The notes: a model not told the origin generated them from the sequence alone. Shown: positions 50,663 through 59,648, numbered from the stretch's first letter. The stretch: DNA of 64,000 nucleotides from Betaproteobacteria bacterium UBA1934 (GCA_002337055.1 DDFG01000005.1:1217654-1281653); one strand, 5' to 3'. Numbers and translations: made by a program.

Positions 50663-51314
50663 GCGTGTTCTCCAATGTTCCAATCAGTTGCAGGGCAAGC
50701 GCCTCGCCGGCGGCGGCCACGTCCATGCGCACGCCGAAATCGGCGAGCTGCGTCACCGCCAGGCCTTCATAGCCGCAGGGATTGATCGCCGAAAAAGGCG
50801 AAAGATCCATGTCGACATTGAGGCTAACGCCATGATAGCTGCGGCCGTTCTTGATGCGCAGCCCGAGCGCGGCGATCTTGGCGCCGTCCGGCGTATAGAC
50901 GCCGGGCGCTCCGGCGCGTCGTTCGGCCGCGATACCCCAGGCGGCCAGTCGGTCGATCACCGCCTGCTCGATCGTTGAGACCAGTTCCCGCACCTTCAGT
51001 TTCTGCCGCGTCAGATCGATCATCAAATAGACGACGGCCTGACCGGGTCCGTGGTAGGTAATCTGCCCGCCGCGGTCGATGGGGACGACCGGCACGCCGA
51101 TGTCGGCGAGCAAGTGCTCACGTCGCCCGGCCTGGCCGAGGGTGAAGACCGGAGGATGCTCGACGATCCACAATTCGTCCGGCGTGGCCGGCGTGCGGGC
51201 GGCGGTGAAATGCTGCATCGCTTCCCAGCAGGGCACGTAGTCGGTCAGGCCCAGACGGCGCAGCAGAATGGGCGGCGGAAGGGTGGATTCAGCTTGGTGA
51301 GCGCATGCGGCCAT
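50655..51314 (-). CDS. lipB: Octanoyltransferase
   Basis: The 219-residue enzyme moves octanoate from acyl carrier protein to lipoyl domains. Motifs are IVEHPPVFTLGQAG, RGGQITYHGPGQAVVYLMIDL (substrate His), GAKIAALGLRIKNGRSYHGVSLNV (catalytic Lys) and INPCGYEGLAVTQ (catalytic Cys). The ATG at 51314 has GGAGG but overlaps the GNAT gene by 26 bp. The following gene is lipA. Confidence 0.96.
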   Translation of the reverse strand: MAACAHQAESTLPPPILLRRLGLTDYVPCWEAMQHFTAARTPATPDELWIVEHPPVFTLGQAGRREHLLADIGVPVVPIDRGGQITYHGPGQAVVYLMIDLTRQKLKVRELVSTIEQAVIDRLAAWGIAAERRAGAPGVYTPDGAKIAALGLRIKNGRSYHGVSLNVDMDLSPFSAINPCGYEGLAVTQLADFGVRMDVAAAGEALALQLIGTLENTHG

Positions 51315-51732
51315 GCGGCGCCTCCGCCTCCATAGTGATGCAATAGTCGTTGAATCCAACGGACTGCCAGAAAGCACGCCCTGCGGTGTTGGTTACCAGC
51401 ACGTCAATGCGCAGTCTCGACGCGTCGTTCCAGGCGTTTTCCCAGAGCCATGCCAGGGCGGTGCGACCCACTCCCATCCGGCGATGTTCCGGACACACAA
51501 AAAGTTGGCGCAAATAGATGAAATCGGACTCTTCTCGATACAGCGCGTAGCCGGTTGGCGCCGCAGCCTGTTCAATAACAGCGGCGCGGTATTCGCCTGC
51601 CAACCAGCCGGACATGCGGTCAGTGAGTTGGCGAAGATTCATCGGATTGCGGTGACCTTCGTCACGAATCAATTGCCGATTCATTTCCGCCAGAGCAGGT
51701 GCGTCATCAAGCGTGGCGAGTCGGAATTGCAT
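51289..51732 (-). CDS. GNAT-family N-acetyltransferase
   Basis: The 147-residue protein has the GNAT fold with the acetyl-CoA loop CPEHRRMGVGRTALAWLWENA (Q/R-x-x-G-x-G/A) and a C-terminal DVLVTNTAGRAFWQSVGFNDYCITM. The acceptor substrate is unknown. It sits between ybeD and lipB, where most relatives of this operon have no gene, with 5 bp to ybeD and an overlap with lipB, so it must be co-transcribed. Confidence 0.9.
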   Translation of the reverse strand: MQFRLATLDDAPALAEMNRQLIRDEGHRNPMNLRQLTDRMSGWLAGEYRAAVIEQAAAPTGYALYREESDFIYLRQLFVCPEHRRMGVGRTALAWLWENAWNDASRLRIDVLVTNTAGRAFWQSVGFNDYCITMEAEAPHGRMRSPS

Positions 51733-51737
51733 GTGCG

Positions 51738-52001
51738 TTACAGAACGACCTTGACCAGCGGATGCGAACTCAGTTCGCGATAGAGCGCGTCGAGTTGCGG
51801 CTTGGAAGTGGCGAGCACGGTGCAGGTCAGGCTAACGTATTTGCCGCCGGAGCTGGCGCGCATTTCGATGCCGGCGCCGTCGAAACCGGGATCGTGGCGG
51901 GTGACGATTTCGAGTACCGTCTGCGCCAGGGCGCCGTCCGCCAGACCCATGACCTTGAGCGGAAAATCGCAGGGAAATTCGAGCAGGGTATCGTCAGCCA
52001 T
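51738..52001 (-). CDS. ybeD: DUF493 (YbeD-like) protein
   Basis: The 87-residue protein has the DUF493 pattern LEFPCDFPLKVMG and GKYVSLTCTVLATSKPQLDALYRELSSHPLVKVVL. It is a small ferredoxin-like fold of unknown role that is commonly encoded between dacA and lipB, and it resembles regulatory ACT domains. It overlaps the aminotransferase gene by 8 bp. Confidence 0.94.
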   Translation of the reverse strand: MADDTLLEFPCDFPLKVMGLADGALAQTVLEIVTRHDPGFDGAGIEMRASSGGKYVSLTCTVLATSKPQLDALYRELSSHPLVKVVL

Positions 52002-52860
52002 GGCGCATCACCGTGTTCTTGTAATCCTGATACCAGGCCCACATTTGCCGGCCGACCGGGCCGGGGTGGCCGTGGCCGACCGAGCGGCCGTCGAGGGTGG
52101 TCACCGCCAGTACTTCCTTGGTCGAGGAGGTCAGCCAGATTTCGTCGGCCTCGCGCAGCTCGCTTTCGCCGACGGGGCGAATGGCGTGCGGCAGGCCGTA
52201 CCGGGCGGCGAGTTCCAGCGTCAGATCGTAGGTGACGCCGGGCAGGATCAGGTGGCTCTTGGGCGGGGCGATCAGTTCGCCGTGCTTGACGATCATCACG
52301 TTGGTCGTCGAACCTTCGGTCAGGAAACCGTCGCGGATCAGCAGGGTTTCGGCGCAGCCGGCGTCGACGGCCTGCTGGCGCAGCAGCACGTTGGCGAGCA
52401 GCGCCGTGGTTTTCAGGTTGCAGCGCAGCCAGCGGTTGTCGACAGCGGTGATCGCGGCGACGCCGCGCTCGCGCACGGCAGCGGCTGGGGTCACCAGCGG
52501 TGCGGTCATGGCGAACACCGTCGGCACCACCTCAGCGGTCGGGAAGGCGTGGTCGCGCTTGCCATCGGCGCCGCGCGTGACTTGCAGATAGACGCCCTGA
52601 TCCTCCCACGGCGCGGCTTCGATCAGCCGGGCGATGACGGCCAGCCAGCCGGCGGTGGCGAGCGGATTGGCCAGCGCGATGCCGTCCAGGCTCTGCTGCA
52701 ATCGCGCCAGATGTTCGTCGGCGCGGAAGGGGTGGCGGGAATAAACGGGGATGACCTCATAGACGCCGTCGCCGAACAGAAACCCCCGGTCGAGCGGCGA
52801 AATCTTCGCCGCCGCCAGTGGCAGGAAATCCCCGTTCAGATAGACGGTGTCGTTGATCAT
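51994..52860 (-). CDS. dat: D-amino acid aminotransferase (PLP fold type IV)
   Basis: The 288-residue protein starts at MINDTVYLNGDFLPL with AAGG upstream. PLP fold IV features are LDRGFLFGDGVYEVIPVY, the Lys in LKTTALLANVLLRQQAVD, EGSTTNVMIV and the C-terminal LTSSTKEVLAVTTLDG. Such enzymes make D-glutamate or D-alanine from 2-oxoacids, which fits with the neighbouring carboxypeptidase of peptidoglycan metabolism. Branched-chain aminotransferases and ADC lyases share the fold, but the operon favours D-amino acid transaminase. Confidence 0.9.
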   Translation of the reverse strand: MINDTVYLNGDFLPLAAAKISPLDRGFLFGDGVYEVIPVYSRHPFRADEHLARLQQSLDGIALANPLATAGWLAVIARLIEAAPWEDQGVYLQVTRGADGKRDHAFPTAEVVPTVFAMTAPLVTPAAAVRERGVAAITAVDNRWLRCNLKTTALLANVLLRQQAVDAGCAETLLIRDGFLTEGSTTNVMIVKHGELIAPPKSHLILPGVTYDLTLELAARYGLPHAIRPVGESELREADEIWLTSSTKEVLAVTTLDGRSVGHGHPGPVGRQMWAWYQDYKNTVMRHG

Positions 52861-52864
52861 GGCC

Positions 52865-53995
52865 TTACTGGAACCACAGCTTGACGCTGTCGACCGCGCG
52901 CCCGAACAGGCCGGCGACCGGCACCGCTTCCAGCGCCACGGCCGGGAATTCGCCATACGGTTTGCCGTCGATCAGGATCTTGACGGTGCCGATGATCTGA
53001 CCCTTGCCGACCGGCGCCAGCAGCGGTTGCCGGGAGACGAACTGGGCCTCGATCTTGTTGGCGTAGCCCTTGGGCACGGCGACGATCATATCCTGCTCGA
53101 AACCGGCCTTGGCGACGCTCTCTGCACCCTTCCAGACACGCGGGGTGGAAACCGCCTGGCCCTTGGCATAGAGCTGTACGGCGTCGAAGAACTGATAGCC
53201 CCAGTTCAGTAGCTTGAGCGATTCGGCGGCGCGGGTGGCGTCGGAATTGGTGCCGAGCACCACCGACAGCAGGCGGCGAGGGCCGCGCTTGGCCGAGGAA
53301 ATCAGGCAGTAGCCGGCGGCATCGGTGTGGCCGGTCTTGACGCCGTCGACACTGGGGTCGAGCCAGAGCAGCCGGTTGCGGTTGGGCTGGGTGATGTTGT
53401 TGTAGCGGAATTCCTTCATCGAGTAGTACTTGCCGTACTCGTCGGGAAAATCGCGGATCAGCGCATGGGCGAGCAGCGAGAGGTCGCGTGCCGTGGTGAA
53501 CAGTTGCGGATCGGGCAGGCCGGTGGCGTTGGTGAAGTGGGTGTTCTTCATGCCGAGGCGTTGCGCTTCCTTGTTCATCATGTCGGCGAAGCGTTCCTCG
53601 GTGCCGGCAATGGATTCGGCCAGTGCAATACAGGCGTCGTTGCCGGATTGCACGATCATGCCCTTGATCAGGTCCTCGACCGGCACTTGCGTATCGACGC
53701 GGATAAACATCTTGGAGCCGCCCGTTTCCCAGGCCTTTTTCGAGACCGGAACCGACTGAGTCAACGCCAGCGTCTTCTGGCGAATGGCCGAGAAGGTCAG
53801 GTAGGCGGTCATCAGTTTGGTCAGCGACGCGGGTTCGATCTTGTCGTCCGGCGCCTGCGCGGCGAGCACCTGGCCGGAGCCGGTTTCGAGCAGCAGCCAG
53901 GATTTGGCGGCAAGCACAGGCGCAACCGGCAGTTGCTGGGCCGAGGCGGTGGAAATCAGAAAGAGGGCGGAGAGAAATACGAAAAGCTGGCGCAT
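52865..53995 (-). CDS. dacA: D-alanyl-D-alanine carboxypeptidase (PBP5/6 type)
   Basis: The 376-residue periplasmic penicillin-binding protein trims the terminal D-Ala of peptidoglycan stem peptides. It has a signal peptide (MRQLFVFLSALFLISTASA) and the three active-site motifs SLTK (in EPASLTKLM), SGN (in VQSGNDACIALAE) and KTG (in DGVKTGHTDAAGYC). The C-terminal beta-rich PBP5 domain ends with an amphipathic membrane-binding helix, ...AGLFGRAVDSVKLWFQ. It heads the dacA-dat-ybeD-GNAT-lipB-lipA operon. Confidence 0.95.
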   Translation of the reverse strand: MRQLFVFLSALFLISTASAQQLPVAPVLAAKSWLLLETGSGQVLAAQAPDDKIEPASLTKLMTAYLTFSAIRQKTLALTQSVPVSKKAWETGGSKMFIRVDTQVPVEDLIKGMIVQSGNDACIALAESIAGTEERFADMMNKEAQRLGMKNTHFTNATGLPDPQLFTTARDLSLLAHALIRDFPDEYGKYYSMKEFRYNNITQPNRNRLLWLDPSVDGVKTGHTDAAGYCLISSAKRGPRRLLSVVLGTNSDATRAAESLKLLNWGYQFFDAVQLYAKGQAVSTPRVWKGAESVAKAGFEQDMIVAVPKGYANKIEAQFVSRQPLLAPVGKGQIIGTVKILIDGKPYGEFPAVALEAVPVAGLFGRAVDSVKLWFQ

Positions 53996-54057
53996 CGGAG
54001 CATCACTTCAGGGGAGGGAGCCACATTATAACGCACCCCCGCAGGCCGCTTTTTCGG

Positions 54058-54873
54058 TCAGCGCCGCGGGGGCGGAAAGACGATGGGTGCGGGCGAGGGG
54101 ACCTCTGGAGGCGCGGAGTCGAGCTCGGCGATGCCGTCGGCGAGAAAGTCGATGCGGGCGAGCAGGTCATCGGCGATGGCCGGGTTGTCAAGATCGCTCT
54201 GTTGGCCCGCGTGTGAAAACAGCCGGGCGACGACCAGCCGGGCGCGGTCGATCAGGTCGGGCAGATTGAGCGGCTCCGCCAGCGCCTCGATCTCCTCGGC
54301 AGCGGTGCGGATGGCGTAGGCGTCCGGCGGCAGCAGGTCGAGCGCGTCGTGCATCAGCGCGATCTGCTCCATCGCCTCGTCGACAAACAGGGCGTCCAGG
54401 GTCGGGTTGCGCGCGGCCGGTGGCTTCTGGCTGTGTTCAAGCCGTTCGGCCAGGTGGCGGGTGCGCTCGTGGAACGCCGGGTGTTCGAGCGCGTTGTCTT
54501 CGGTCAGCCATTCGCAAGTGGCGGAAATGGCCGCCAGAATGCCCGGGTCGTCCTGCCGCGCCGGGTCTTCGAGGAGGTCGGTTGCGCCGGCCAGCGCTTC
54601 GGTCAGGCGCAGGCAGCCGGTATCGCCCAGCTCGATCGCTTCCGCGCACAGAGCGAACACAGCGGGGCGCAGGTCGGCCCCAAGCTCGCCTGAACGGCTT
54701 GTCCAGGCGGCGTTCAAACGGGCTACCGTAGCGGCCCAGCGCTCAGCCTTGTCGGTCGGGAAGCGCGGCTCGCGCACCTTGGCGACCAGCGGCAGTATGT
54801 CGGCCGTTGCCTGAAGTGTGGGAGCCAGTGCCGCGCGGGCGCTGTCGAGTTCGTCGTCGGACGGTTCGCTCAT
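54058..54873 (-). CDS. Hypothetical helical protein coupled to lgt
   Basis: The 271-residue protein starts MSEPSDDELDSARAALAP. It is acidic, Ala- and Leu-rich and apparently all helical, with no Cys-based or metal motif. A segment near residue 175 (DEAMEQIALMHDALDLLPPDAYAIRTAAEEIEALAEPLNLPDLIDRA) resembles HPt-like helical bundles without a convincing phospho-His. It is translationally coupled to lgt by an ATGA overlap. The function is unknown. Confidence 0.72.
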   Translation of the reverse strand: MSEPSDDELDSARAALAPTLQATADILPLVAKVREPRFPTDKAERWAATVARLNAAWTSRSGELGADLRPAVFALCAEAIELGDTGCLRLTEALAGATDLLEDPARQDDPGILAAISATCEWLTEDNALEHPAFHERTRHLAERLEHSQKPPAARNPTLDALFVDEAMEQIALMHDALDLLPPDAYAIRTAAEEIEALAEPLNLPDLIDRARLVVARLFSHAGQQSDLDNPAIADDLLARIDFLADGIAELDSAPPEVPSPAPIVFPPPRR

Positions 54874-55652
54874 GGCCGACGGCGGGACCAAACGAACAGG
54901 GCGAGCCCGGCGACGATCATCGGCAGCGATAGCCACTGGCCCATGCTGATGGTGTAGGAATGACCGAAAATGCCGGAATCCGGCTCGCGGAAATATTCGG
55001 TGACGAAGCGGCAGGCACCGTAGCCGATCAGGAACAGGCCGGACACCGCACCGCGCGGACGTGACGTGCGCGAGTAGAACCAGAGCACGACGAACAGGGC
55101 CAGTCCTTCCAGTCCGACGTGATAGAGCTGCGACGGGTGGCGCGGCAGAAAATCGCCTGCCTGCGGAAAAATCATGGCCCAGGGCAGATCGGGATCGGCC
55201 GGGCGACCCCACAACTCGCCGTTGATGAAGTTGCCGATACGTCCGGCGGCCAGCCCGAGCGGCACCAGTGGCGCGATGAAATCGGTGGTCTCCAGCCAGG
55301 AACGGGTGTGCTTCTTCGACCACCAGATCATGGCGGCCAGCACGCCGAGGAATCCGCCGTGAAAACTCATGCCGCCGTGCCAGACTGCGAGGATTTCGAG
55401 CGGGTGGTTGAAATAGTACCCAGGCTCATAGAACAACACCTGCCCGAGACGACCGCCGAGAATGACGCCCAGCGTGCCGTAAAACAGCAGGTCATCGAGA
55501 TGCTGGGTGGTCCAGCCCGGCATCGTCTTCAGGCGCATGCGGCCCAGCCACCAGAATTGCAGGAAGGCGACGAGGTACATCAGCCCGTACCAGCGGATGG
55601 CGAGCGGCCCGAACTCGAGCGCGATGGGGTTGAATTGCGGGTGGATCAGCAT
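54870..55652 (-). CDS. lgt: Prolipoprotein diacylglyceryl transferase
   Basis: The 260-residue integral membrane enzyme adds diacylglycerol to the lipobox Cys of lipoproteins. It has the Lgt signature GRIGNFINGELWGRP (about residues 135-150), the conserved HGGMSFHGG, HPSQLYH and a C-terminal YFREPD segment, with seven membrane helices. Lipoprotein substrates in this window include the PqiC-like and BamE-like proteins. It overlaps the hypothetical gene downstream by 4 bp. Confidence 0.97.
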   Translation of the reverse strand: MLIHPQFNPIALEFGPLAIRWYGLMYLVAFLQFWWLGRMRLKTMPGWTTQHLDDLLFYGTLGVILGGRLGQVLFYEPGYYFNHPLEILAVWHGGMSFHGGFLGVLAAMIWWSKKHTRSWLETTDFIAPLVPLGLAAGRIGNFINGELWGRPADPDLPWAMIFPQAGDFLPRHPSQLYHVGLEGLALFVVLWFYSRTSRPRGAVSGLFLIGYGACRFVTEYFREPDSGIFGHSYTISMGQWLSLPMIVAGLALFVWSRRRP

Positions 55653-55689
55653 GGCGGCAGGAAGTGACAGCGGAGCCGCAATTATCGCT

Positions 55690-56148
55690 CTAAAGCAGCA
55701 GATCGGGCGTGATCACGGTGCGCAACACCGTCTGGGTCTCGCCCAGGCGCACGCGGTTGCTGAACCACCATAAAGCGCCTTTCTTGATCGTCCAGTTGGC
55801 TTCTTCGCCGGCCAGCAACAGCGCGGCCAGCCGCCCGAGCGAGGGCTGGTGGCCGACCAGCAGCACAGAACCCCCGGCGCTTGGCCAGCCGGAGGTGGCA
55901 ATCAGGGCCGAGACGCAGGCGTCCGGCGCGAGTTGCTTGTGCGTCTCGAAAGGCAAGGCCAGCGCGCTGGCAGTTTGTTGGGCGCGTACGGCCGGGCTGA
56001 CGAGGATGCGAAGATCCTTGGGAAGGCGTTTGCCGAGCCAAGTGGCCACGCTATGCGCCTGCTTCTCGCCGCGACCGGTCAAGCGGCGGCGCAGGTCGTT
56101 GTCTTCCTCGTCTTCAGCTTCGGCGTGACGCCAGAGCAGGAGGTCCAT
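55690..56148 (-). CDS. sixA: SixA-type phosphohistidine phosphatase
   Basis: The 152-residue histidine phosphatase has the RHAEAE active-site start (MDLLLWRHAEAEDEE), the second Arg in LVSPAVRAQQTA and LLVGHQPSLG with the second His. SixA removes phosphate from His in HPt domains. The ATG follows AAGGAAAGAGA, and an upstream in-frame extension is unlikely. It lies 50 bp downstream of the CYTH-CHAD gene. Confidence 0.93.
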   Translation of the reverse strand: MDLLLWRHAEAEDEEDNDLRRRLTGRGEKQAHSVATWLGKRLPKDLRILVSPAVRAQQTASALALPFETHKQLAPDACVSALIATSGWPSAGGSVLLVGHQPSLGRLAALLLAGEEANWTIKKGALWWFSNRVRLGETQTVLRTVITPDLLL

Positions 56149-56198
56149 TCTCTTTCCTTCGCTGTGGGGAGCGGGTGAGAGCATGGCAGAATCTTGTT

Positions 56199-57656
56199 TC
56201 AGGCGCGTTTCCAGGGGGCGCGTTCGCGCAGCCACGGTTCGACCACGCGCGGCAGCTGCGCGACGAGGTGCTCATGACGACCGGCGAACCAGCCTTGCGC
56301 CTGCGCCGATGGGGAGTTGAGTTCCGCCAGCAATTGCAGCGCCGTGGCGTGATCGTTGACTTCGCCGAAGGCGGTTTGCATTTTTGCAAGGCCGCTCAGG
56401 GTGGCCTTGCCGGCTTCGGGCAATAGAAACTCAAGCGCGTAGCGCAACTTTTTGCACGACAGGCGGAGCCGATGCAGTTGAGCGGAATCGAGCTGGCCGA
56501 GCTGCTCGCCGAGGCGACGGGCGTGCCGCCGGCGTCGCCGCAAGCGATCTCGCCCGAATTCGCCCAGTGTCGGCACATCAGCCGTTGGCAGCGTTTGCAG
56601 GGCAGCGGCAAAGGTCAGGGTCAGGCGCGCGAAACGCGGGTCGCCAAAGGCGGCGGCGACTGCTTTTCGCGCGGCGCGCTGGCGGCGGACGGCAGCCGTG
56701 CGCAGGCGCCTGAGCCCGGCGTCGTCTGGAAAGGCTGCCAGCAAGGGTGGCAACAGTTCTTCGACGAAGACATCCCAGTTGCGGGCTGCATTCAGCGAAC
56801 GCGCGAAATCGCCCCAGACCTCTCGGTAGGCGGCGAGGAAGGTTTCCGGCAAGACGGGCGCGAACAGGCTGAGACAGGCGCGCAGACGGCGCAGCGCGAC
56901 GCGGGCCTGGTGCAGATATTCCGGCTCGACCGTGTGCCGCACGCCGGCTTCGTTGCGCAGCAAGTGATCAATGCAGTTGGTCGCCATGGTGCGAAAAGCA
57001 TCGACGGCGTTGACCTGAGGTTCCGTCGCGGTGGGAGCCGCTTTCACCGGCTGCGCGGGGGTGCCGGTGAACAGGGCATAGCCGCGTTCCGCCTTGCTGG
57101 CGGTGGCGAGGCGCAGCGAAACACGGGTTTGCAGCGCTTCGGCAAAAGCGTAGAGCGCGGCGGGTTCGCCGGCGAGGAGTTCCAACTCCACCTCGGAAAT
57201 CGCGGTGCGGCGACCAGCCGCTTCGATGCGCCCGATATCGAGTGCGACTTCAATGCGCGCATCGCCAAAAGTCACCTGCCAGGCGGTACGGACGAAGTGA
57301 GTCGCAAACACCGGCACCAGAGCGGGGGCGCACTTCTGCAACTGCTCGCGCAGTTCGCGCTGATCGACCATGCCGAAGTCGAACTCGCCAGGATGGGCAG
57401 GGCGCTCCCATTCGCTGCGACTGGCGAGGCCGCCCAGTGCCGCTTCTGCGGATTTGACGGTCAACAGCCAGATGCCGCCGATGCGCCGGCGCCGCACGGC
57501 CACGAGGTGGTGCATAAGATCGAGCGCCGGAGTGTCGTAATAGTGGTTTTCGACCCGCTTGCGAGTCGGCGGTACCGCGGTCAGCAGGGGATGGCTGGCC
57601 AGTTGCCGGGCTTTGCCCAGCGGCAGGCTGAGCTTCAATTCGACTTCGGTTGCCAT
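56199..57656 (-). CDS. CYTH-CHAD domain protein (inorganic triphosphatase-like)
   Basis: The 485-residue protein has an N-terminal CYTH domain (about residues 1-200) with the metal/phosphate motif EVELKL, HYYDTPALDL, RRRRIGGIWLLTVKS and EVELELLAGEPAAL. The C-terminal CHAD domain (about 225-480) has the His-rich helical pattern HLLRNEAGVRHTVEPEYLHQARVALRRLRACL. E. coli YgiF with this architecture is an inorganic triphosphatase, and CHAD domains bind polyphosphate. A role with polyphosphate is inference. Confidence 0.92.
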   Translation of the reverse strand: MATEVELKLSLPLGKARQLASHPLLTAVPPTRKRVENHYYDTPALDLMHHLVAVRRRRIGGIWLLTVKSAEAALGGLASRSEWERPAHPGEFDFGMVDQRELREQLQKCAPALVPVFATHFVRTAWQVTFGDARIEVALDIGRIEAAGRRTAISEVELELLAGEPAALYAFAEALQTRVSLRLATASKAERGYALFTGTPAQPVKAAPTATEPQVNAVDAFRTMATNCIDHLLRNEAGVRHTVEPEYLHQARVALRRLRACLSLFAPVLPETFLAAYREVWGDFARSLNAARNWDVFVEELLPPLLAAFPDDAGLRRLRTAAVRRQRAARKAVAAAFGDPRFARLTLTFAAALQTLPTADVPTLGEFGRDRLRRRRRHARRLGEQLGQLDSAQLHRLRLSCKKLRYALEFLLPEAGKATLSGLAKMQTAFGEVNDHATALQLLAELNSPSAQAQGWFAGRHEHLVAQLPRVVEPWLRERAPWKRA

Positions 57657-57689
57657 GTCTGCCTTGGGCGACGCGCGCCCGGGGCGGCG

Positions 57690-58436
57690 TCAGAATTCCA
57701 ATTCGATCTGGGTGCGGAAGGTGCGGTCGGGCGAATGGCTGGTGGTCCCGACCAAGTAGGCGACATTATACTTGACGGCACGGTGATCCCCGACGCGCAG
57801 TTTGCCGAACAAGGCCGGTCCGACGACCAGGCTCTGTTCGGCGGCGCGCTCCCAGCGATTCCATTTGCCCACCTCGCCGAGCGCCTGAACGCCGAATTCG
57901 AGTTCGGGACGGTAACGGTACTTGCCTTGCAACTGGTAGCTCATCACGAGTTGCGAAGGTTCCTCGGCGTGAAAGCTGCGTTCAAACAGCAGATTAGCGT
58001 TGATCTGGAGCTTGCCGAACTCGCTTTGCAGCAGCGGTCCGTATTTGACTTCCCAACCCTCTGCACGGTCACGTGGGCGCTCGATTTCGACGACAAAGCC
58101 CAGATCGACCGGGTAACGCCCGGTTTCCGTGAGTTGAAACCGATTCTCCCATTCGATGGCGTCGTAACGGGTTTTGCGGCCGTGATCGAAGGCTTCGTTC
58201 TTCCATTGGGCGTAGATTTCGGTGAACCACCAGGCATTGACCCCCGCGCCATAGGCAACCGAAAAGGCTGACTCGGTGGGTTGCGCCTTCTTGCCGGCGC
58301 TACCGAACTTGAACTCGATTTCGCGTTCGCCCTCTTCAACAACGGGGGTGAACACATAGTCCGCAGGCCCGGCCAAGGCGTGGGCGAGAGGAAGCAGCAG
58401 GGCGGTGGCCACCGTGGCGGTACGCAGTGTTTTCAT
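57690..58436 (-). CDS. Outer membrane beta-barrel-like exported protein of the iron operon
   Basis: The 248-residue protein has a signal peptide (MKTLRTATVATALLLPLAHALA) and alternating amphipathic strands ending in RTQIELEF, a C-terminal Phe typical of outer membrane barrels. No plug or TonB box is visible, so it is not a siderophore receptor. It begins 2 bp after the FTR1 stop, so it is probably translated from the same message and repressed with it by Fur. The family is unknown to me. Confidence 0.78.
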   Translation of the reverse strand: MKTLRTATVATALLLPLAHALAGPADYVFTPVVEEGEREIEFKFGSAGKKAQPTESAFSVAYGAGVNAWWFTEIYAQWKNEAFDHGRKTRYDAIEWENRFQLTETGRYPVDLGFVVEIERPRDRAEGWEVKYGPLLQSEFGKLQINANLLFERSFHAEEPSQLVMSYQLQGKYRYRPELEFGVQALGEVGKWNRWERAAEQSLVVGPALFGKLRVGDHRAVKYNVAYLVGTTSHSPDRTFRTQIELEF

Positions 58437-58438
58437 GA

Positions 58439-59263
58439 TCAAGGATGGGACGCGGGCGCGGTTGTCGGTGAGGTTCGGGCGTGCGCCATGGCGCCGAGCA
58501 GAATCACCAGGGTTGAAGTGTAGAAAACGACCTGCATGCCGCTGGGGTTGGCGTCATAGCCGGCAATGACCTGAAGTACGCGGCCGGGCAGGGAATCCAT
58601 GGCCAGCCAGTTCGAAGTGTTCCAGAGCGGCGTCGCCAGACTGGGCAGAAGGTCGGCCTGAACAAGAAAGCGCGCCATCTGGCTGGCCATGCCGGCGGCC
58701 AGGAGGAGCACCAGTGCGTTGGTTGCGGTGAAGAACCAGCGCAGCGGAATGCGCAACAGACCGGCGTAGAGGCCAACACCGATCAGGACGCCTCCGGCGA
58801 GGCCGATGGCGCCGCCGGAGGCGATGCCGAACCAGTCGCCCGCCGTCGCGCTCGAATATAGAAAGAGCACGGTTTCGGAACCTTCGCGCAGGACGGTCAG
58901 TGCGACCACCAATGCGAGTGCCGAGAGTTCGCGCTGGCCTTCGCCGACCGCCGCCGCGAGCGAACGCGCCTGACCCGCAAGTTCTCGGGCGTGTACGCGC
59001 ATCCAGATGACATGCCACCCTAGCATCGCGATGGCGACGCCGAGCACGGCCGCGTTAAAAATCTCCTGGCCGGCGCCGTCGAACCAAGTCGACACCCTTT
59101 CGGCACCCGCCGCGACAGCTATCGAGCCTGCCAGTCCAGCCAGCAAGCCCGCGGCCAGCCAGCGTGTGCGCCCAGGCAGCGCGCGTGTCGCCGCCGCCAC
59201 AATGCCGATCAGCAGGGCGGCTTCGAGCGTTTCGCGCAGGACAATCAGGGCGGCAGCGAACAT
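58439..59263 (-). CDS. FTR1-family iron permease
   Basis: The 274-residue integral membrane protein has seven predicted helices with two R-E-x-x-E iron-coordination motifs, RETLEA (about residues 10-15) and REGSET (about 125-130). It takes iron through the inner membrane after oxidation, like EfeU/FTR1. It is second in a three-gene operon, 8 bp after the cupredoxin gene. No EfeB peroxidase is present, so the system is of the small P19/FTR1 kind, with the cupredoxin as probable periplasmic partner. Confidence 0.93.
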   Translation of the reverse strand: MFAAALIVLRETLEAALLIGIVAAATRALPGRTRWLAAGLLAGLAGSIAVAAGAERVSTWFDGAGQEIFNAAVLGVAIAMLGWHVIWMRVHARELAGQARSLAAAVGEGQRELSALALVVALTVLREGSETVLFLYSSATAGDWFGIASGGAIGLAGGVLIGVGLYAGLLRIPLRWFFTATNALVLLLAAGMASQMARFLVQADLLPSLATPLWNTSNWLAMDSLPGRVLQVIAGYDANPSGMQVVFYTSTLVILLGAMAHARTSPTTAPASHP

Positions 59264-59271
59264 GGCGACGC

Positions 59272-59613
59272 CTATTCTGCGACGATGGCGCCACGCGCCG
59301 TTTTTTCGTGAAACTCGCCGAAGAAAGGATAGCGCCCCGGTTTCAGCGGGCCGATAAAGATGCTTGCCTTGCTTTTCGGGCCGATGACCTTTTCGCGGTT
59401 CAGTTCGTGGCTCTCGAATTCTTCAGCCGTATTGTCTTGGTTATCGACGACCAGCCGGATCTTTTCGCCGGCCGGCACCTTGACTTCGCCAGGCACGAAC
59501 ACGTGATCGCGAATCACAAGCAGTACTTCGCGGGTGTCGGCGTGAGCGGACAGGTCGACTGTTAACGTGAGAACGGCCAGCAGGCGAGAAGCTTTGGATA
59601 GCGAAAAGCGCAT
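59272..59613 (-). CDS. Periplasmic cupredoxin-like protein of the FTR1 iron operon
   Basis: The 113-residue protein has a signal peptide (MRFSLSKASRLLAVLTLTVDLSAHA) and a cupredoxin beta-sandwich: VFVPGEVKVPAGEKIRLVVDNQDNTAEEFES, and the C-terminal FIGPLKPGRYPFFGEFHEKTARGAIV. His and Glu residues (ESHELNRE, GEFHE) could bind Cu or Fe; the usual Cys copper ligand is absent. By position it feeds iron to FTR1. A Fur box lies between its start codon and the promoter. Confidence 0.9.
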   Translation of the reverse strand: MRFSLSKASRLLAVLTLTVDLSAHADTREVLLVIRDHVFVPGEVKVPAGEKIRLVVDNQDNTAEEFESHELNREKVIGPKSKASIFIGPLKPGRYPFFGEFHEKTARGAIVAE

Positions 59614-59629
59614 GCGAATCCCTGTTGAG

Positions 59630-59648
59630 AATGCGAATGATTCCCATT
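59630..59648. promoter_or_regulatory. Fur box of the cupredoxin-FTR1 operon
   Basis: AATGCGAATGATTCCCATT matches AATGAGAATGATTCTCATT in 17 of 19 positions, and has the 7-1-7 layout TGCGAAT-G-ATTCCCA. It lies 16 bp before the cupredoxin start and overlaps the -10, so iron-loaded Fur would block transcription. Confidence 0.75.
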
